From: Acidobacteriaceae bacterium
GTDB taxonomy: Bacteria; Acidobacteriota; Terriglobia; Terriglobales; Acidobacteriaceae
Reading direction: 5' to 3'
DNA: 64,000 bases
NCBI GenBank assembly: GCA_030037545.1
Contig: JASHRF010000053.1
Span: 22,966-86,965, forward strand
Shown: piece after piece, positions 28,171-37,895 of the stretch
Numbering within the stretch: the stretch's first letter is position 1
Layout of the letters: each line of letters opens with the position of its first letter
Notes under the pieces: generated by a model
Told to the model about the DNA's origin: nothing
What the model saw: the letters and a program-made list of their open reading frames with translations, nothing else
Databases searched by the model: none
Made by a program: the position numbers and the translations under genes

Positions 28171-28429
28171 CGCGCCGTTTCCACAGCACGCGGACGCTGC
28201 CTTGCGCCGCCGATTTGATACTCGATTTAATTAGTCATGTCTTAAAAGAGGACTAATTAGTCGCAATTTTGAGGAAAGAACTGTTCCGCGTTTCCTTTTC
28301 AAGGCTACAGCCACAAAACCGATCAAAGAGACGGGTTCTGCCCGAATGAAGGGCTTGGCAGCCGTGTTCAAAAGCAAACTTCAAAGTCCACGGCTCGCAA
28401 CCCGGGACCAGCTTGCAAGGCAGTTGTCC

Positions 28430-28553
28430 TAGGAGTGGTTTCATAACCAGTCTGTCATCGTCCCTCAGGGGCTAAAGCCCCACGTTTTTGGGGAACTCAT
28501 CGGCACGGCTGAAGCCGTGCCCTTTCAAAACAGGGTTATGAAACAGCTTCTAG
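28430..28553 (+). repeat. Palindromic dispersed repeat, copy R2
   Basis: taggagtggtttcataacca...caggggctaaagcccc...ggcacggctgaagccgtgccctttcaaaacagggttatgaaacagcttcta. Confidence 0.92.
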
Positions 28554-28568
28554 CCTTAATCCTGAAAC

Positions 28569-28582
28569 GTGATCTAAATCAC
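28569..28582. promoter_or_regulatory. CRP/FNR-type palindromic site upstream of TonB-dependent receptor
   Basis: gtgatctaaatcac, perfect 14-bp dyad very close to the CRP consensus TGTGATCTAGATCACA. Confidence 0.5.
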
Positions 28583-28708
28583 AGACTGAAATAGGACTGA
28601 TTGTGTCCTATATAAGCATCGGCTGGCTCGATTCGGCTTTGCGAGAAACAAGCGCCAGAGTGCCGGCGCCGCGCAATCTGGAAAGCCGATGCCGCGGAGG
28701 AGTCGTTC

Positions 28709-31700
28709 GTGAAACGCCTTGCTGTTCTTCTTCTTTTTTTCTCGATGGCCGCAGGATGGCTCCGCGCCCAGGATCGCAACGCAGGCGTCAATCAGATCGC
28801 AGGCGTGGTTCACGACCCAAGTGGGGCTATCATTCCCGGCGCTCAAGTCACGGTGATGCGCGGGTCCGGCGTGGTGGCTTCCGCAGTGACCGACGGGGAG
28901 GGCCACTTCCAAATCGCTGTTCCCGCGCCAGGCAGTTACACGGTGCAGGTGAAGGCCGCGGGCTTTGCGGACTTCAATGGCCAGGCCACGGTGACGGCTG
29001 CCGTACCCTTCGCGAGCCTTGACGTGATCCTCGAGATAAGCGCCAAAACCGAAACCGTGGAGGTGACGGCCGATGCGCTGGCCGCCGAAACCACCAGCAC
29101 CCAGTTGGGCGAGACCCTGGAAACCAAGAAGATCGAGAGCGTGCCATTGAACGGCCGCGACTTTACCGACCTGATGGCAGTGCAGCCGGGCATTGTGCCG
29201 GTGAACAGCACGCAGCCCGGCGCGGTGGTGATGACTGGCGTGGCGTCCACGCCGCCCTCCGGCGACGCCGATGCTGGAAATTTATCCATCAGCGGGCAGC
29301 GCGAAAATTCCAACGGATTTCGCGTGGATGGCGCCGACGTGGAAGAGGACGTGAACATGGGCACCTCGATCGTGCCCAATCTCGATTCGATCGACAGCTT
29401 CCGCGTGCTGACTTCGAACTTCGACGCCGAATACGGCAACTCCAGCGGCGGCCAGGTGCTGGTGACCACCAAGTCCGGAACCAGCCAGCTCCACGGCAGC
29501 GCCTTCGAATTCCTGCGCAACACGGCGCTGGACGCGCGCAATTATTTTTCCTCCGATCGCGCCGCGTACCGGCAGAACCAGTTTGGGGGAACGCTGGGCG
29601 GCGAGCCTTTTCATCGCGGCGTAATGCTCTTCGGCGATTACCAGGGCACGCGGCTGACCGAGGGCATCGATACTGGCGATATTGCCGTGCCGACCGCGGC
29701 CGAGCGCGGCGGGAACTTCAGCCAGGTTCCGCTCACCGGCAGCGTGAATGGCAATTACTGGGCGGCGCAGTTGTCATCGCGGCTGGGCCAGACGGTCACC
29801 GCCGGCGAGCCGTATGCGCAGGTCTTCCCAAGCGGACAGATTCCGCAGGAAATATGGTCCGCGCCGGCCAAGTACCTGCTGAGCTCGATTCCTGAGCCCA
29901 ATGCTGGCTCGGGTCTGTTTGAGACCGCCGATGCCGCCGAAACACTCCAGGACGATAAGGCCGGGCTGCGCGCCGATTGGAGGCACGGCAACGGCGCGCT
30001 CTCCGCCTACTATTTTCTCGACCACTACGCGCTCGACAATCCCTATCCCACCGGCACCGGCGGCGCCAGCGTGCCCGGCTTCGACGCCACTTCGAACGGC
30101 CTTGCGCAACTCTTCATCCTGGAGCACACGCAGACCATCGGCGGCTCGATGCTCAACGACGTCCACCTCAGCTACATGCGCAATTTCAACTCCGTGGGCC
30201 AGCCGCGCGGCGGCGTGGGGCCGACGCTCGCCGGGCAGGGCTTCAGCGGCATCGTGCCGTTGCAGCCGTCGACCGAGGGCGTCGAAAACATCTCCTTCAA
30301 CGACTTCACGATGGGCGTGGACACCTCGGCGCTGGTGCAAGCCGAGAATATCGTCGAGCTGAGCGACGCTTTTTCGCGCATCACCGGACGCCACGGGCTC
30401 AAATTCGGCGGTGAGATTCATGCCAGCCAGATCAACACCAATCCCGACGTCGATTTCAACGGCGCCTTCAGCTTCAACGGCTCGGAAACCGGCGTCGATT
30501 TTGCCGACTTCCTGCTGGGCGTCGCTTCCAGCTACACGCAGGGCCAGGCGGGGAGCTTTTACAACCGCAATCTGTACATGGCCGCCTTTGCCCAGGACAG
30601 TTGGAAGGCCACCGACCGGCTCACTGTCAATTACGGCGTGCGCTGGGACCGCATCCGGCCGTGGAGCGAAAAATACAACCAACTGCAAACGTTGGTGAAA
30701 GGCGAGCAATCGCAGGTGTTTCCGGGCGCGCCGCAGGGGCTGGTTTTCCCCGGCGATCCCGGTGTGCCCGATTCGCTGGCTCCCGCGCGCAACGATTTTT
30801 CGCCCCGCGCCGGCATCGCCTATTCGCCCTCGCGCTCCTCGAACGGCAGCTTTTTGGACAAGATCGTTGGCCCGGCGGGAAACACCAGCATTCGACTCGG
30901 CTACGGCATGTATTACACGGCCTACGAGGGATTGTCGGCAGGCATCATGAGCGCCAATCCACCCTACGGCTACACCTACACCTCAGCCGCGCCACCGTTG
31001 TTCGCGTCTCCGTTCACGGTGGCCGCGACCGGCGCCAACGCCGGCCAGCGCTTTCCGCTGCAGCACGTGGCCTATGGCGCCAGCCGCGCTCATCCCGACT
31101 CCAGCGTGAACTGGAGCCAGTTTGAGCCGCTGGTCGGCATTCCCGCGGTCGATCCCAACGACGTGACGCCTTACGCGCAGCACTGGATGATGAGCGTGGA
31201 GCGGCAACTGGGCAGCGCCACGTTGGTCACGATGAGCTACGTGGGCACGTCGTCGCATCATCTGCTGGTGCTCGAGGAGGCCAACCCGGCCAATCCCGCG
31301 CTTTGCCTGAGCCTGGGTTCGGCCTGCGGGCCGTTCAACGAGCAGGAAGCACGTACCGTCTTCGGTCCCGAATTCGGCAGCGTAGAATTGCAGCGCACCA
31401 TCGCCAACGCCAACTACAACGCTCTCGAAGCCACACTGAACCACCGCTCGCACGGCCTGGATCTGCTGGCCGGCTACACCTATTCGAAGTCCATCGACCA
31501 ATCGGCAGGCTTGCCCGAGCCGGTAAACCCGGTCGATCCTTCGCTGAGCCGCGGCCTCTCTGCGTTCGACATGCGCCATAATTTCGTCACGTCGTTCCAC
31601 TATGCTCTGCCCAAGCTTGCCTCCAAACCGCTCCACGCTATGGCGGACGGCTGGGCAGTCGCGGGCATCGCGCGCTTTACCTCGGGCCTGCCCGTTACGC

Positions 31701-32122
31701 TGTTGAACAACAATGACACCTCGCTGCTGGGCACGATTCCGAACGGCATCAACAATAACGGCGTGGACACGCCCAACTGGAACGGCGCATCGCTGCACTT
31801 GAACACGAATCCCCGCGGCGGCGCGGCGGTCTTCGACGCAGCGCAGTTCAGCCTGCCCGCTCTGGGGACGATGGGCAATGCGCGACGCCGCTTTTTCTCC
31901 GGTCCCGGGATGGAAAACCTGGACGCCACCGTCACACGCGAATTTTCGATGCGCGAGAACCGCAGCTTCGAGTTTCGCGCCGAGGCTTTCAATGCCTTCA
32001 ACGACACCCAATTCCTGGGCGCGGCCGCAGTGGATGGAAACATCTCCGATCCCACCTTTGGTCAGGCCATCAGCGCCATGCCGCCGCGGCTGATGCAGAT
32101 GGCGGTGCGTTACCGGTTCTAA
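28709..32122 (+). CDS. TonB-dependent receptor with N-terminal carboxypeptidase-regulatory-like domain (Oar-like)
   Basis: IAGVVHDPSGAIIPGAQVTVMRGSGVVASAVTDGEGHFQIAVPAPGSYTVQVKAAGF; VPLNGRDFTDLMAVQPGIVP; C-terminal MAVRYRF. Confidence 0.92.
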   Translation: MKRLAVLLLFFSMAAGWLRAQDRNAGVNQIAGVVHDPSGAIIPGAQVTVMRGSGVVASAVTDGEGHFQIAVPAPGSYTVQVKAAGFADFNGQATVTAAVPFASLDVILEISAKTETVEVTADALAAETTSTQLGETLETKKIESVPLNGRDFTDLMAVQPGIVPVNSTQPGAVVMTGVASTPPSGDADAGNLSISGQRENSNGFRVDGADVEEDVNMGTSIVPNLDSIDSFRVLTSNFDAEYGNSSGGQVLVTTKSGTSQLHGSAFEFLRNTALDARNYFSSDRAAYRQNQFGGTLGGEPFHRGVMLFGDYQGTRLTEGIDTGDIAVPTAAERGGNFSQVPLTGSVNGNYWAAQLSSRLGQTVTAGEPYAQVFPSGQIPQEIWSAPAKYLLSSIPEPNAGSGLFETADAAETLQDDKAGLRADWRHGNGALSAYYFLDHYALDNPYPTGTGGASVPGFDATSNGLAQLFILEHTQTIGGSMLNDVHLSYMRNFNSVGQPRGGVGPTLAGQGFSGIVPLQPSTEGVENISFNDFTMGVDTSALVQAENIVELSDAFSRITGRHGLKFGGEIHASQINTNPDVDFNGAFSFNGSETGVDFADFLLGVASSYTQGQAGSFYNRNLYMAAFAQDSWKATDRLTVNYGVRWDRIRPWSEKYNQLQTLVKGEQSQVFPGAPQGLVFPGDPGVPDSLAPARNDFSPRAGIAYSPSRSSNGSFLDKIVGPAGNTSIRLGYGMYYTAYEGLSAGIMSANPPYGYTYTSAAPPLFASPFTVAATGANAGQRFPLQHVAYGASRAHPDSSVNWSQFEPLVGIPAVDPNDVTPYAQHWMMSVERQLGSATLVTMSYVGTSSHHLLVLEEANPANPALCLSLGSACGPFNEQEARTVFGPEFGSVELQRTIANANYNALEATLNHRSHGLDLLAGYTYSKSIDQSAGLPEPVNPVDPSLSRGLSAFDMRHNFVTSFHYALPKLASKPLHAMADGWAVAGIARFTSGLPVTLLNNNDTSLLGTIPNGINNNGVDTPNWNGASLHLNTNPRGGAAVFDAAQFSLPALGTMGNARRRFFSGPGMENLDATVTREFSMRENRSFEFRAEAFNAFNDTQFLGAAAVDGNISDPTFGQAISAMPPRLMQMAVRYRF

Positions 32123-32217
32123 CGGCAGCGAGTCAGCAAGTTAGCGGGTCAGCCAGTGAGCCGATGACCGTCGCGGAAGGCTGACTTGCCGGCTTGCCAG
32201 CACGCTGATTTGCTAGG
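32123..32217. repeat. 8-nt periodic array, inverted pair
   Basis: cggcagcg-agtcagca-agttagcg-ggtcagcc-agtgagcc, then aggctgac-ttgccggc-ttgccagc-acgctgat-ttgctagg. Confidence 0.85.
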
Positions 32218-32284
32218 GGGCCGTTTACGCTTGCGGGTGGAGCGATTTATCTTGATCTCGCTCTTCAAATCGCGAGGCGCAACC

Positions 32285-33217
32285 ATGCGAACCGGAATCT
32301 TTGCTGCATCGCTTCTTTGCCTTTTCACCGCTGGAGCGCTGACGGCGCAGAATGCGCCCCAGCGCCCCAAGATTACCGGCCTGTCGCATTTGGCCATCTA
32401 CACCTCCGATCCGGCTGCCACCGAGCACTACTTCACCGTGATCCTGGGCGCGGTCCGGGTGGGCGATCCGGAGACGATCCAGGGCGCGCGCTACATGATC
32501 AGCGCCACGCAGTTTATCGAGGTGCTGCCGCTGCCCGCGGACGCGGGCGTCAACAGGCTCGACCACTCGGCGTGGAACGTCTCGAGCGCCGAGGACATGC
32601 GCAGATACCTCGCCGCCAAGGGATGGAAGCACCTTGGGCCGCTCGAGCACGGCTCCGACGGCAGCCGCTGGTTCGAGACGCTCGATCCCGAAGGCAACAA
32701 AGTGCAATTCGTGCAGCCGCCGGCACACCCCAAACCCATTAACGCACCCAACGCAATCGGCCATCACATCATTCACATCGGCTTCCTGGTTCACAGCCGT
32801 GCGACCGAGGACGCGTTCTATCGCGATCTGCTCGGCTTTAGGCCCTATTGGTGGGGTGGAATGCAGGAGGGCAAGATGGACTGGGTGAGCCAGCAGGTTC
32901 CCAACGGCCACGACTGGCTGGAATACATGCTCTCGGCCGGGCCGGGCATGGGCATTCCGGCCAGCATGACGCAGCGCGAGCTGGGCGTGCTCGATCACTT
33001 TTCGATCGGCGAGGTTTCGGTGCCCGCCGCATACGAAATCCTGGTCAAAGGCGACCGGCTCGACTGCCGGCACGACCAGGGGCCCAAGATCGGCAGGGAT
33101 GGAAAATACCAGTTCAACCTCTACGACCCAGATGGAATACGGACCGAGCTGATGAACTTCCACGCTACGGAGAAGCCATGTTGCTCGCCGTTTACGGCTG
33201 CGGACCCGGCGGAATAG
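32285..33217 (+). CDS. VOC (glyoxalase-like) family protein, exported
   Basis: Signal MRTGIFAASLLCLFTAGALTA; ITGLSHLAIYTSDPAATEHYFTVILGAV; second half HHIIHIGFLVHSRATEDAFYRDLLGFRPYW. Confidence 0.85.
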   Translation: MRTGIFAASLLCLFTAGALTAQNAPQRPKITGLSHLAIYTSDPAATEHYFTVILGAVRVGDPETIQGARYMISATQFIEVLPLPADAGVNRLDHSAWNVSSAEDMRRYLAAKGWKHLGPLEHGSDGSRWFETLDPEGNKVQFVQPPAHPKPINAPNAIGHHIIHIGFLVHSRATEDAFYRDLLGFRPYWWGGMQEGKMDWVSQQVPNGHDWLEYMLSAGPGMGIPASMTQRELGVLDHFSIGEVSVPAAYEILVKGDRLDCRHDQGPKIGRDGKYQFNLYDPDGIRTELMNFHATEKPCCSPFTAADPAE

Positions 33218-33254
33218 CGAATCAGCGAGCCGGCCGGTCATCGAGCCAGCAGTA
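33215..33254. repeat. 8-nt periodic array beginning at the VOC stop codon
   Basis: tagcgaat-cagcgagc-cggccggt-catcgagc-cagcagta. Confidence 0.75.
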
Positions 33255-33370
33255 GCCCGCAGCCAGGCCTTCCTGTATACTTTTTAAGAGCCTGAAAAGA
33301 CGAGGGGAGGCCTTGTCTAAACGGCCAATCGCCGGCGATGGCACGCCCATCGACCAAAACGAGTAGAAAA

Positions 33371-33568
33371 ATGCCCAAGTTGAAGACCCATTCGGGCGCG
33401 GCCAAGCGCTTCAAGAAGACCGCGACCGGCAAGATCAAGCGCGGCCACACCAAGACGCGGCACATCCTTACGTCGAAACCGCAGAAGGCCAAGCGCAAGC
33501 TCGGAAAGAGCGCGCTGGTTTCTGATGGCGACCACGCCAAGGTGGCGCGCATGATTCCCTACGCCTGA
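33371..33568 (+). CDS. rpmI: Ribosomal protein bL35
   Basis: [65 protein letters not shown]. Confidence 0.97.
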   Translation: MPKLKTHSGAAKRFKKTATGKIKRGHTKTRHILTSKPQKAKRKLGKSALVSDGDHAKVARMIPYA

Positions 33569-33730
33569 CCACCGCGTGGGGCAGCTCTTTGGACAGGAGT
33601 TGTGCCACGTGAGCTGATGGGATCTGCCGTGCGCAGTACCCCCGCCGAATGCGAAATGCGTTCGTCATCGGCGAGAAATCAGGCTTGAACTGAGCGAGTG
33701 AAGAGGCCCAACCTGCCTCCAGCCGCGTAA

Positions 33731-33758
33731 CGCCAGCCGTTAGCTCTTAGCTTCCAGC
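33731..33758. repeat. 7-nt periodic array between rpmI and rplT
   Basis: cgccagc-cgttagc-tcttagc-ttccagc. Confidence 0.7.
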
Positions 33759-33839
33759 TCGACGTGCTCGAACCCGGTTTTGCGATTCTCCGCCGAGAGA
33801 CGGAAAGCGAATCGAAGAGACCGAAAAAGGAGAAAAAAC

Positions 33840-34205
33840 ATGCCCCGCGTAAAACGTGGCACCAAGCGGCACGATCGCCGCAAGAAGATTCTGGACCGCG
33901 CCAGCGGTTATTTCCTGACAAAATCGAAGCTCTACCAGGCGGCCCAGGAGGCCGTGGAACGCGGCCTGAAGTTTGCCTATAAGGGCCGGCGCGAGAAGAA
34001 GCGCCAGTTCCGCTCGTTGTGGATCGTGCGCATCGCCGCGGCGGCCAAGCTGAACGGCACCAGCTACTCGCAGTTCATTCACGGGCTGAAGAAGGCCGGC
34101 ATCGAGTTGGACCGCAAGATCCTGGCCGAAATCGCCGTAAAGGACGCGGCCGGATTTACGAGGCTGGTGGAGCAGTCGAAGTCAGCGCTAGCAGCAAAAG
34201 CTTAA
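33840..34205 (+). CDS. rplT: Ribosomal protein bL20
   Basis: [65 protein letters not shown]. Confidence 0.97.
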   Translation: MPRVKRGTKRHDRRKKILDRASGYFLTKSKLYQAAQEAVERGLKFAYKGRREKKRQFRSLWIVRIAAAAKLNGTSYSQFIHGLKKAGIELDRKILAEIAVKDAAGFTRLVEQSKSALAAKA

Positions 34206-34227
34206 CCTGCAAGATGACTGGCGGAAG

Positions 34228-34262
34228 AGCGGCCCGGAATCTATAGGGATTCCGGGCCGCTG
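34228..34262 (+). terminator. Strong hairpin terminator after rplT
   Basis: agcggcccggaatc-tatagg-gattccgggccgct followed by T-rich gttcgttgtt. Confidence 0.8.
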
Positions 34263-34274
34263 TTCGTTGTTGCG

Positions 34275-34387
34275 GCGGTTTAGGGAACCATGTAGGGTCG
34301 CCAAAATCGTGCAGTGCAGGCCGCTGCTCCTTGGTGTCGCGTTGGCTTAGCTTCTTCGGCTCCTCCCTATAGCATTTCCTAAACCGC
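34275..34387. repeat. Possible MITE-like element
   Basis: Terminal inverted repeats gcggtttagggaa / ttcctaaaccgc (one bulge) ~113 bp apart. Confidence 0.45.
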
Positions 34388-34407
34388 TATAACGGACGCC
34401 TTTAGTC

Positions 34408-34785
34408 TCATTTGCCGAATTTATCCAAACGCCAGCCGTACACAGTCCTCAGATCTTCCGCACGGTGCCTTGTCATTGCTTCGAGACAAGCCAGTCTTAC
34501 CGTCGGTCCCGCGCTGCCGCGTTGGTACAAATCGTATTCGGCCTTACAATTCGCATTCCTGAATTGAATCCAAAGCCTCTGAGCGTCTTTGAGGTTTGCC
34601 AGGTCCACGCCTGATTCGAGAGTCTCGATTCGCTGATAGTATCGGTTCAGTTCGGTGTCCGCGTTTCGAAGAGCCGCATTGAAACACGCTGCTTCCTTTG
34701 CCGTACTCGAGGGTCCTTGGCAGGGCGCATCCTTCAAATTCATGTGCTGAGCCAAGCTACCGGTGCAGGCAGCAATCCATACCAC
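34408..34785 (-). CDS. LprI-like (DUF1311) protein
   Basis: CFNAALRNADTELNRYYQRIETLESG...LKDAQRLWIQFRNANCKAEYDLY...ACLEAMTRHRAEDL. Confidence 0.75.
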   Translation of the reverse strand: MVWIAACTGSLAQHMNLKDAPCQGPSSTAKEAACFNAALRNADTELNRYYQRIETLESGVDLANLKDAQRLWIQFRNANCKAEYDLYQRGSAGPTVRLACLEAMTRHRAEDLRTVYGWRLDKFGK

Positions 34786-34870
34786 AATTGACCGCCGAGA
34801 TTGAACCGATTCTGCCTGGCATAGATCGTTCCTTTCTATCTCAGTACAACGTGTTATTTGAAATCAGTCT

Positions 34871-35257
34871 CTAATCCCGCGCCAGGGCTCCCGGCCATCG
34901 CCGCGCCTCCATCACCAGCAGGCAAATGGCCAACGCAATCGAGAGCAGCACACCCAGAATCAATGGCCAGTCATAGGTGTGCGCGCGGAGCGTGAAGCGG
35001 GTGGTGGTAGCAGCGATGAAGGTTCCGTCGGCGACCAGCCATACACACGCCGCGCGCCGGTGCCAGAACGCAAGCAGACTCGCCGGACCCACGGTCAGGC
35101 AGTTGATTACCACTGCGAGCGTGTCCAGCAGGGTGCCTTGGCTGCCCGGCGTAATCGCAAACACCAGGAGTTGCACCAGCAGAAACCCGCCCCAAATTAG
35201 GCCGACTGTCAGCACCGTGCGCATATAAAACTGCTGCAACCGCCGTTTTTCATCCAT
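34871..35257 (-). CDS. Hypothetical membrane protein
   Basis: Four hydrophobic segments, start MDEKRRLQQFYMRTVL. Confidence 0.6.
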   Translation of the reverse strand: MDEKRRLQQFYMRTVLTVGLIWGGFLLVQLLVFAITPGSQGTLLDTLAVVINCLTVGPASLLAFWHRRAACVWLVADGTFIAATTTRFTLRAHTYDWPLILGVLLSIALAICLLVMEARRWPGALARD

Positions 35258-35888
35258 GATTGCCAAGAAATCCCTCGACGGCCTGCTGCCACAGGTGGGG
35301 TTGATCTTCAAAATTCATGTGCCCGGAGTTGGGCAGGATCACGAGTTTCGATCCGGCAATCTTCTCGTGCATTTCCTTGCTCAAACTGGGATCGCACTCG
35401 TCATGATCGCCGGCGATAATTAGCGTGGGCACGTGAATGGTATGCAGCCGGTCAACATATTCCACCGACTTGAGATTACCATCGATCACGAACTCGCCGT
35501 CGGAGCCCCACATCTCGCGGTAGAGCTCCCAATTGGTGGGCGCGTTGCTGGCCGGCACGTAATTCGCATCGGGCCGCGCGCCGTAGAGGAACGGGAAATA
35601 GCCCCAGGCGAGAGTCTCGTACTCATCCGGATAGCGGCCATGCTCCCACGGCGCGCCTTTTCCGTAGAGGCCAGCGGCTTCCAGCTCATCGAGCCGTTTT
35701 AGCTTGTCGGGCGGCATGGCGGCCTTCTCGCGGGCCAGAACTTCGTTCATTTCCCGTGTCGACGCGAAAATGCTGTTCAGAATCAGGTGGTTCAGGTGTT
35801 GCTGCCACCAAATCAGAACTCTGACGAACCATCCGGAGCGAGAGAATCCCTTCGGGAAACAGAACCTCCTGCGTCGTTCGCCGTGCAA
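35250..35888 (-). pseudogene. Alpha/beta hydrolase (proline iminopeptidase-like), N-terminally truncated
   Basis: C-terminal half only: LILNSIFASTREMNEVLAREKAAMPPD...IHVPTLIIAGDHDECDPSLSKEMHEKIAGSKLVILPNSGHMNFEDQP; nucleophile-elbow half absent. Confidence 0.6.
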
Positions 35889-35945
35889 AATGTCCGCACA
35901 TACTTCTCACGATAGCCCCGCGGGCCTCGAGCGCGAACCGGCTCG

Positions 35946-36863
35946 CTAGGCCACGACGGGAGCAGCAGCAAGACCGGTCGCCGCGGCCTGCTCGTGAGCA
36001 TGGTAACTGGAGCGCACCAGCGGGCCGGACTCGACATGGCGAAAACCCATCTTCAGCGCTTCGGCCTTGAGTTCGGCGAATTCGCGCGGCGTGTACAGGC
36101 GCGCCATAGGCACGTGGTCGCGCGAGGGGCGCAGATACTGGCCGATGGTGAGGATGTCGCAGCCGACCCTGGCGAGATCGCGGAAAACCTCGAGCAGCTC
36201 GCGCGTTTCTTCGCCCAGGCCGACCATGACACCGGACTTGGTGAGCCCATCCGGCCGCAGTTCCTTCGCATAGCGCAACAGCTCCAGCGAGCGCTCGTAA
36301 CGCGCGCCTGAGCGCACCACGCGATAGAGCCGGGGCACCGACTCGGTGTTGTGGTTCAGGATCTCCGGCTGCGCCTCGACCACGATGCGGATGGCCTCCC
36401 GGTCGCCCTGGAAGTCGGGAATCAGGACCTCCACGCGGCATCCGGGCGCCTGGCGGCGAATTTCGTCGATGACCATGGCGAAGACACGCGCGCCGCCCAC
36501 AAGATCGTCGTCGCGATTGACACTGGTAACCACTGCGTGGAGCAGCCCTAGTTTAGCGACTGCGTCTCCGACCCTCCGCGGCTCGTCGAAATCAATGGGC
36601 TCCGGCCGGCCCTTGGGCACCGCGCAAAAGCCGCAGCGACGCGTGCACAGATTGCCCAGCATCATGAAAGTCGCGGTCTTGTGGTGCCAGCACTCGCCGA
36701 TATTGGGGCACTGCGCGCTTTCGCATACCGTGTGCAGTCCCAGCGAGCGCGCCAGGCGCTTCAGGTCGTGGTAATTTTCGCCCATGGGGGCGCGCACCCT
36801 GAGCCACTCCGGTTTGGGCGCCGGAATGCGCCGCGCCGGCTCAATCTGCACCAGATCGATCAC
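35946..36863 (-). CDS. lipA: Lipoyl synthase
   Basis: [39 protein letters not shown]; likely GTG start at 36863. Confidence 0.95.
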   Translation of the reverse strand: MIDLVQIEPARRIPAPKPEWLRVRAPMGENYHDLKRLARSLGLHTVCESAQCPNIGECWHHKTATFMMLGNLCTRRCGFCAVPKGRPEPIDFDEPRRVGDAVAKLGLLHAVVTSVNRDDDLVGGARVFAMVIDEIRRQAPGCRVEVLIPDFQGDREAIRIVVEAQPEILNHNTESVPRLYRVVRSGARYERSLELLRYAKELRPDGLTKSGVMVGLGEETRELLEVFRDLARVGCDILTIGQYLRPSRDHVPMARLYTPREFAELKAEALKMGFRHVESGPLVRSSYHAHEQAAATGLAAAPVVA

Positions 36864-37083
36864 CTTCTCATTGTAGCGGGCGCGGAACAGGCCGCCGGCC
36901 GCGGTTGGTTTCCATCCCGTCTCCAGTCCCCAAACAACGGCAATCCGCCGGCAAGAGCGAGGGAGCAATTCGCGGATCACCATTCCAACAGCAAATGCAT
37001 CCAATCGACTGTGTTGTCCCGCCCGGGACGCCGTCGCCGTTCGCCTGAGCATCCCGCGCACCATTCCGCATCGGGAGGCTAAA

Positions 37084-37368
37084 TTGAAGCCTGACCGTCC
37101 CCTGATCTTCTCCGTGCTTCTTCTGGCTGGCGGGCTGGCCGTGATTCTCGGCTACTGCCACGGTAATACCAACTTCACCGCCGCTTATCCATTTTCCGGC
37201 ACCATTCTCCATGTTGATTTCACCACGGTGGGGCCCGGAGTGCTAGGCGGACTGGCGCTCACTTTCCTCGGAGCGATCCTTCTGGTGTGGTCGTTCCTGG
37301 CCGCGATCGTGAACCAGTTCCGGCTGATGACGGCATCCGAGACCCAGCCAGAACGGCTTCTGGATTAG
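37084..37368 (+). CDS. Hypothetical membrane protein
   Basis: 94 aa with two predicted TM helices. Confidence 0.5.
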   Translation: MKPDRPLIFSVLLLAGGLAVILGYCHGNTNFTAAYPFSGTILHVDFTTVGPGVLGGLALTFLGAILLVWSFLAAIVNQFRLMTASETQPERLLD

Positions 37369-37472
37369 CTCCACGCCCGATTCCTCCAGACTACTTTCTG
37401 AATGAATCTAGGGAGGATTGCGCGCTCATCACGCGCGACGCCACGCCAATGTTTGTAAAACGCTGGTGCTTC

Positions 37473-37895
37473 CTACCGCAGACGGCTCCGCACCTCGATC
37501 CGCACCAGGTAGAGGAAAAAAACGAAATTGAGCAGCGCCTGGATAAGCAGGGGAATGGCATTTTGATGCGCGTACTGGTAGAGGAAAGTGGCCAGCAGGA
37601 GCACGACCGCTGCCAGCGTGAGCGCCCATGCCCAGCGAAACAGCATCATCAGGCCTAACCCGGCCGCAAAAAAGAAGACCGGAAAGAGCAAATAGAGCGG
37701 TGGAAAATGCCGCGTGGCCACGCCCAGAATCACCGTGCCAGCGAGGAAAAGCATGTAGAGAGCAATGGCGGCCAAGCCGGGGAGCTGCATCACCACCGGC
37801 CAGCGCGGTCCGCCACTGCCCGGCGATACGTCGCCGCGGTCGGGCAGCCCGGCATCTTCTTTGCGGCTTTCTGCCATCTTGGTCTCGTCGCTCAT
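37473..37895 (-). CDS. Hypothetical membrane protein
   Basis: Four TM segments; 4-nt overlap with the downstream cytochrome c gene. Confidence 0.55.
   Translation of the reverse strand: MSDETKMAESRKEDAGLPDRGDVSPGSGGPRWPVVMQLPGLAAIALYMLFLAGTVILGVATRHFPPLYLLFPVFFFAAGLGLMMLFRWAWALTLAAVVLLLATFLYQYAHQNAIPLLIQALLNFVFFLYLVRIEVRSRLR

Noticed and set aside
28229-28262. aattagtc...gactaattagtc dyad after the TPR regulator gene
   Set aside because: Could be a terminator or operator, but AT-rich with no U-tract and no second copy; insufficient support
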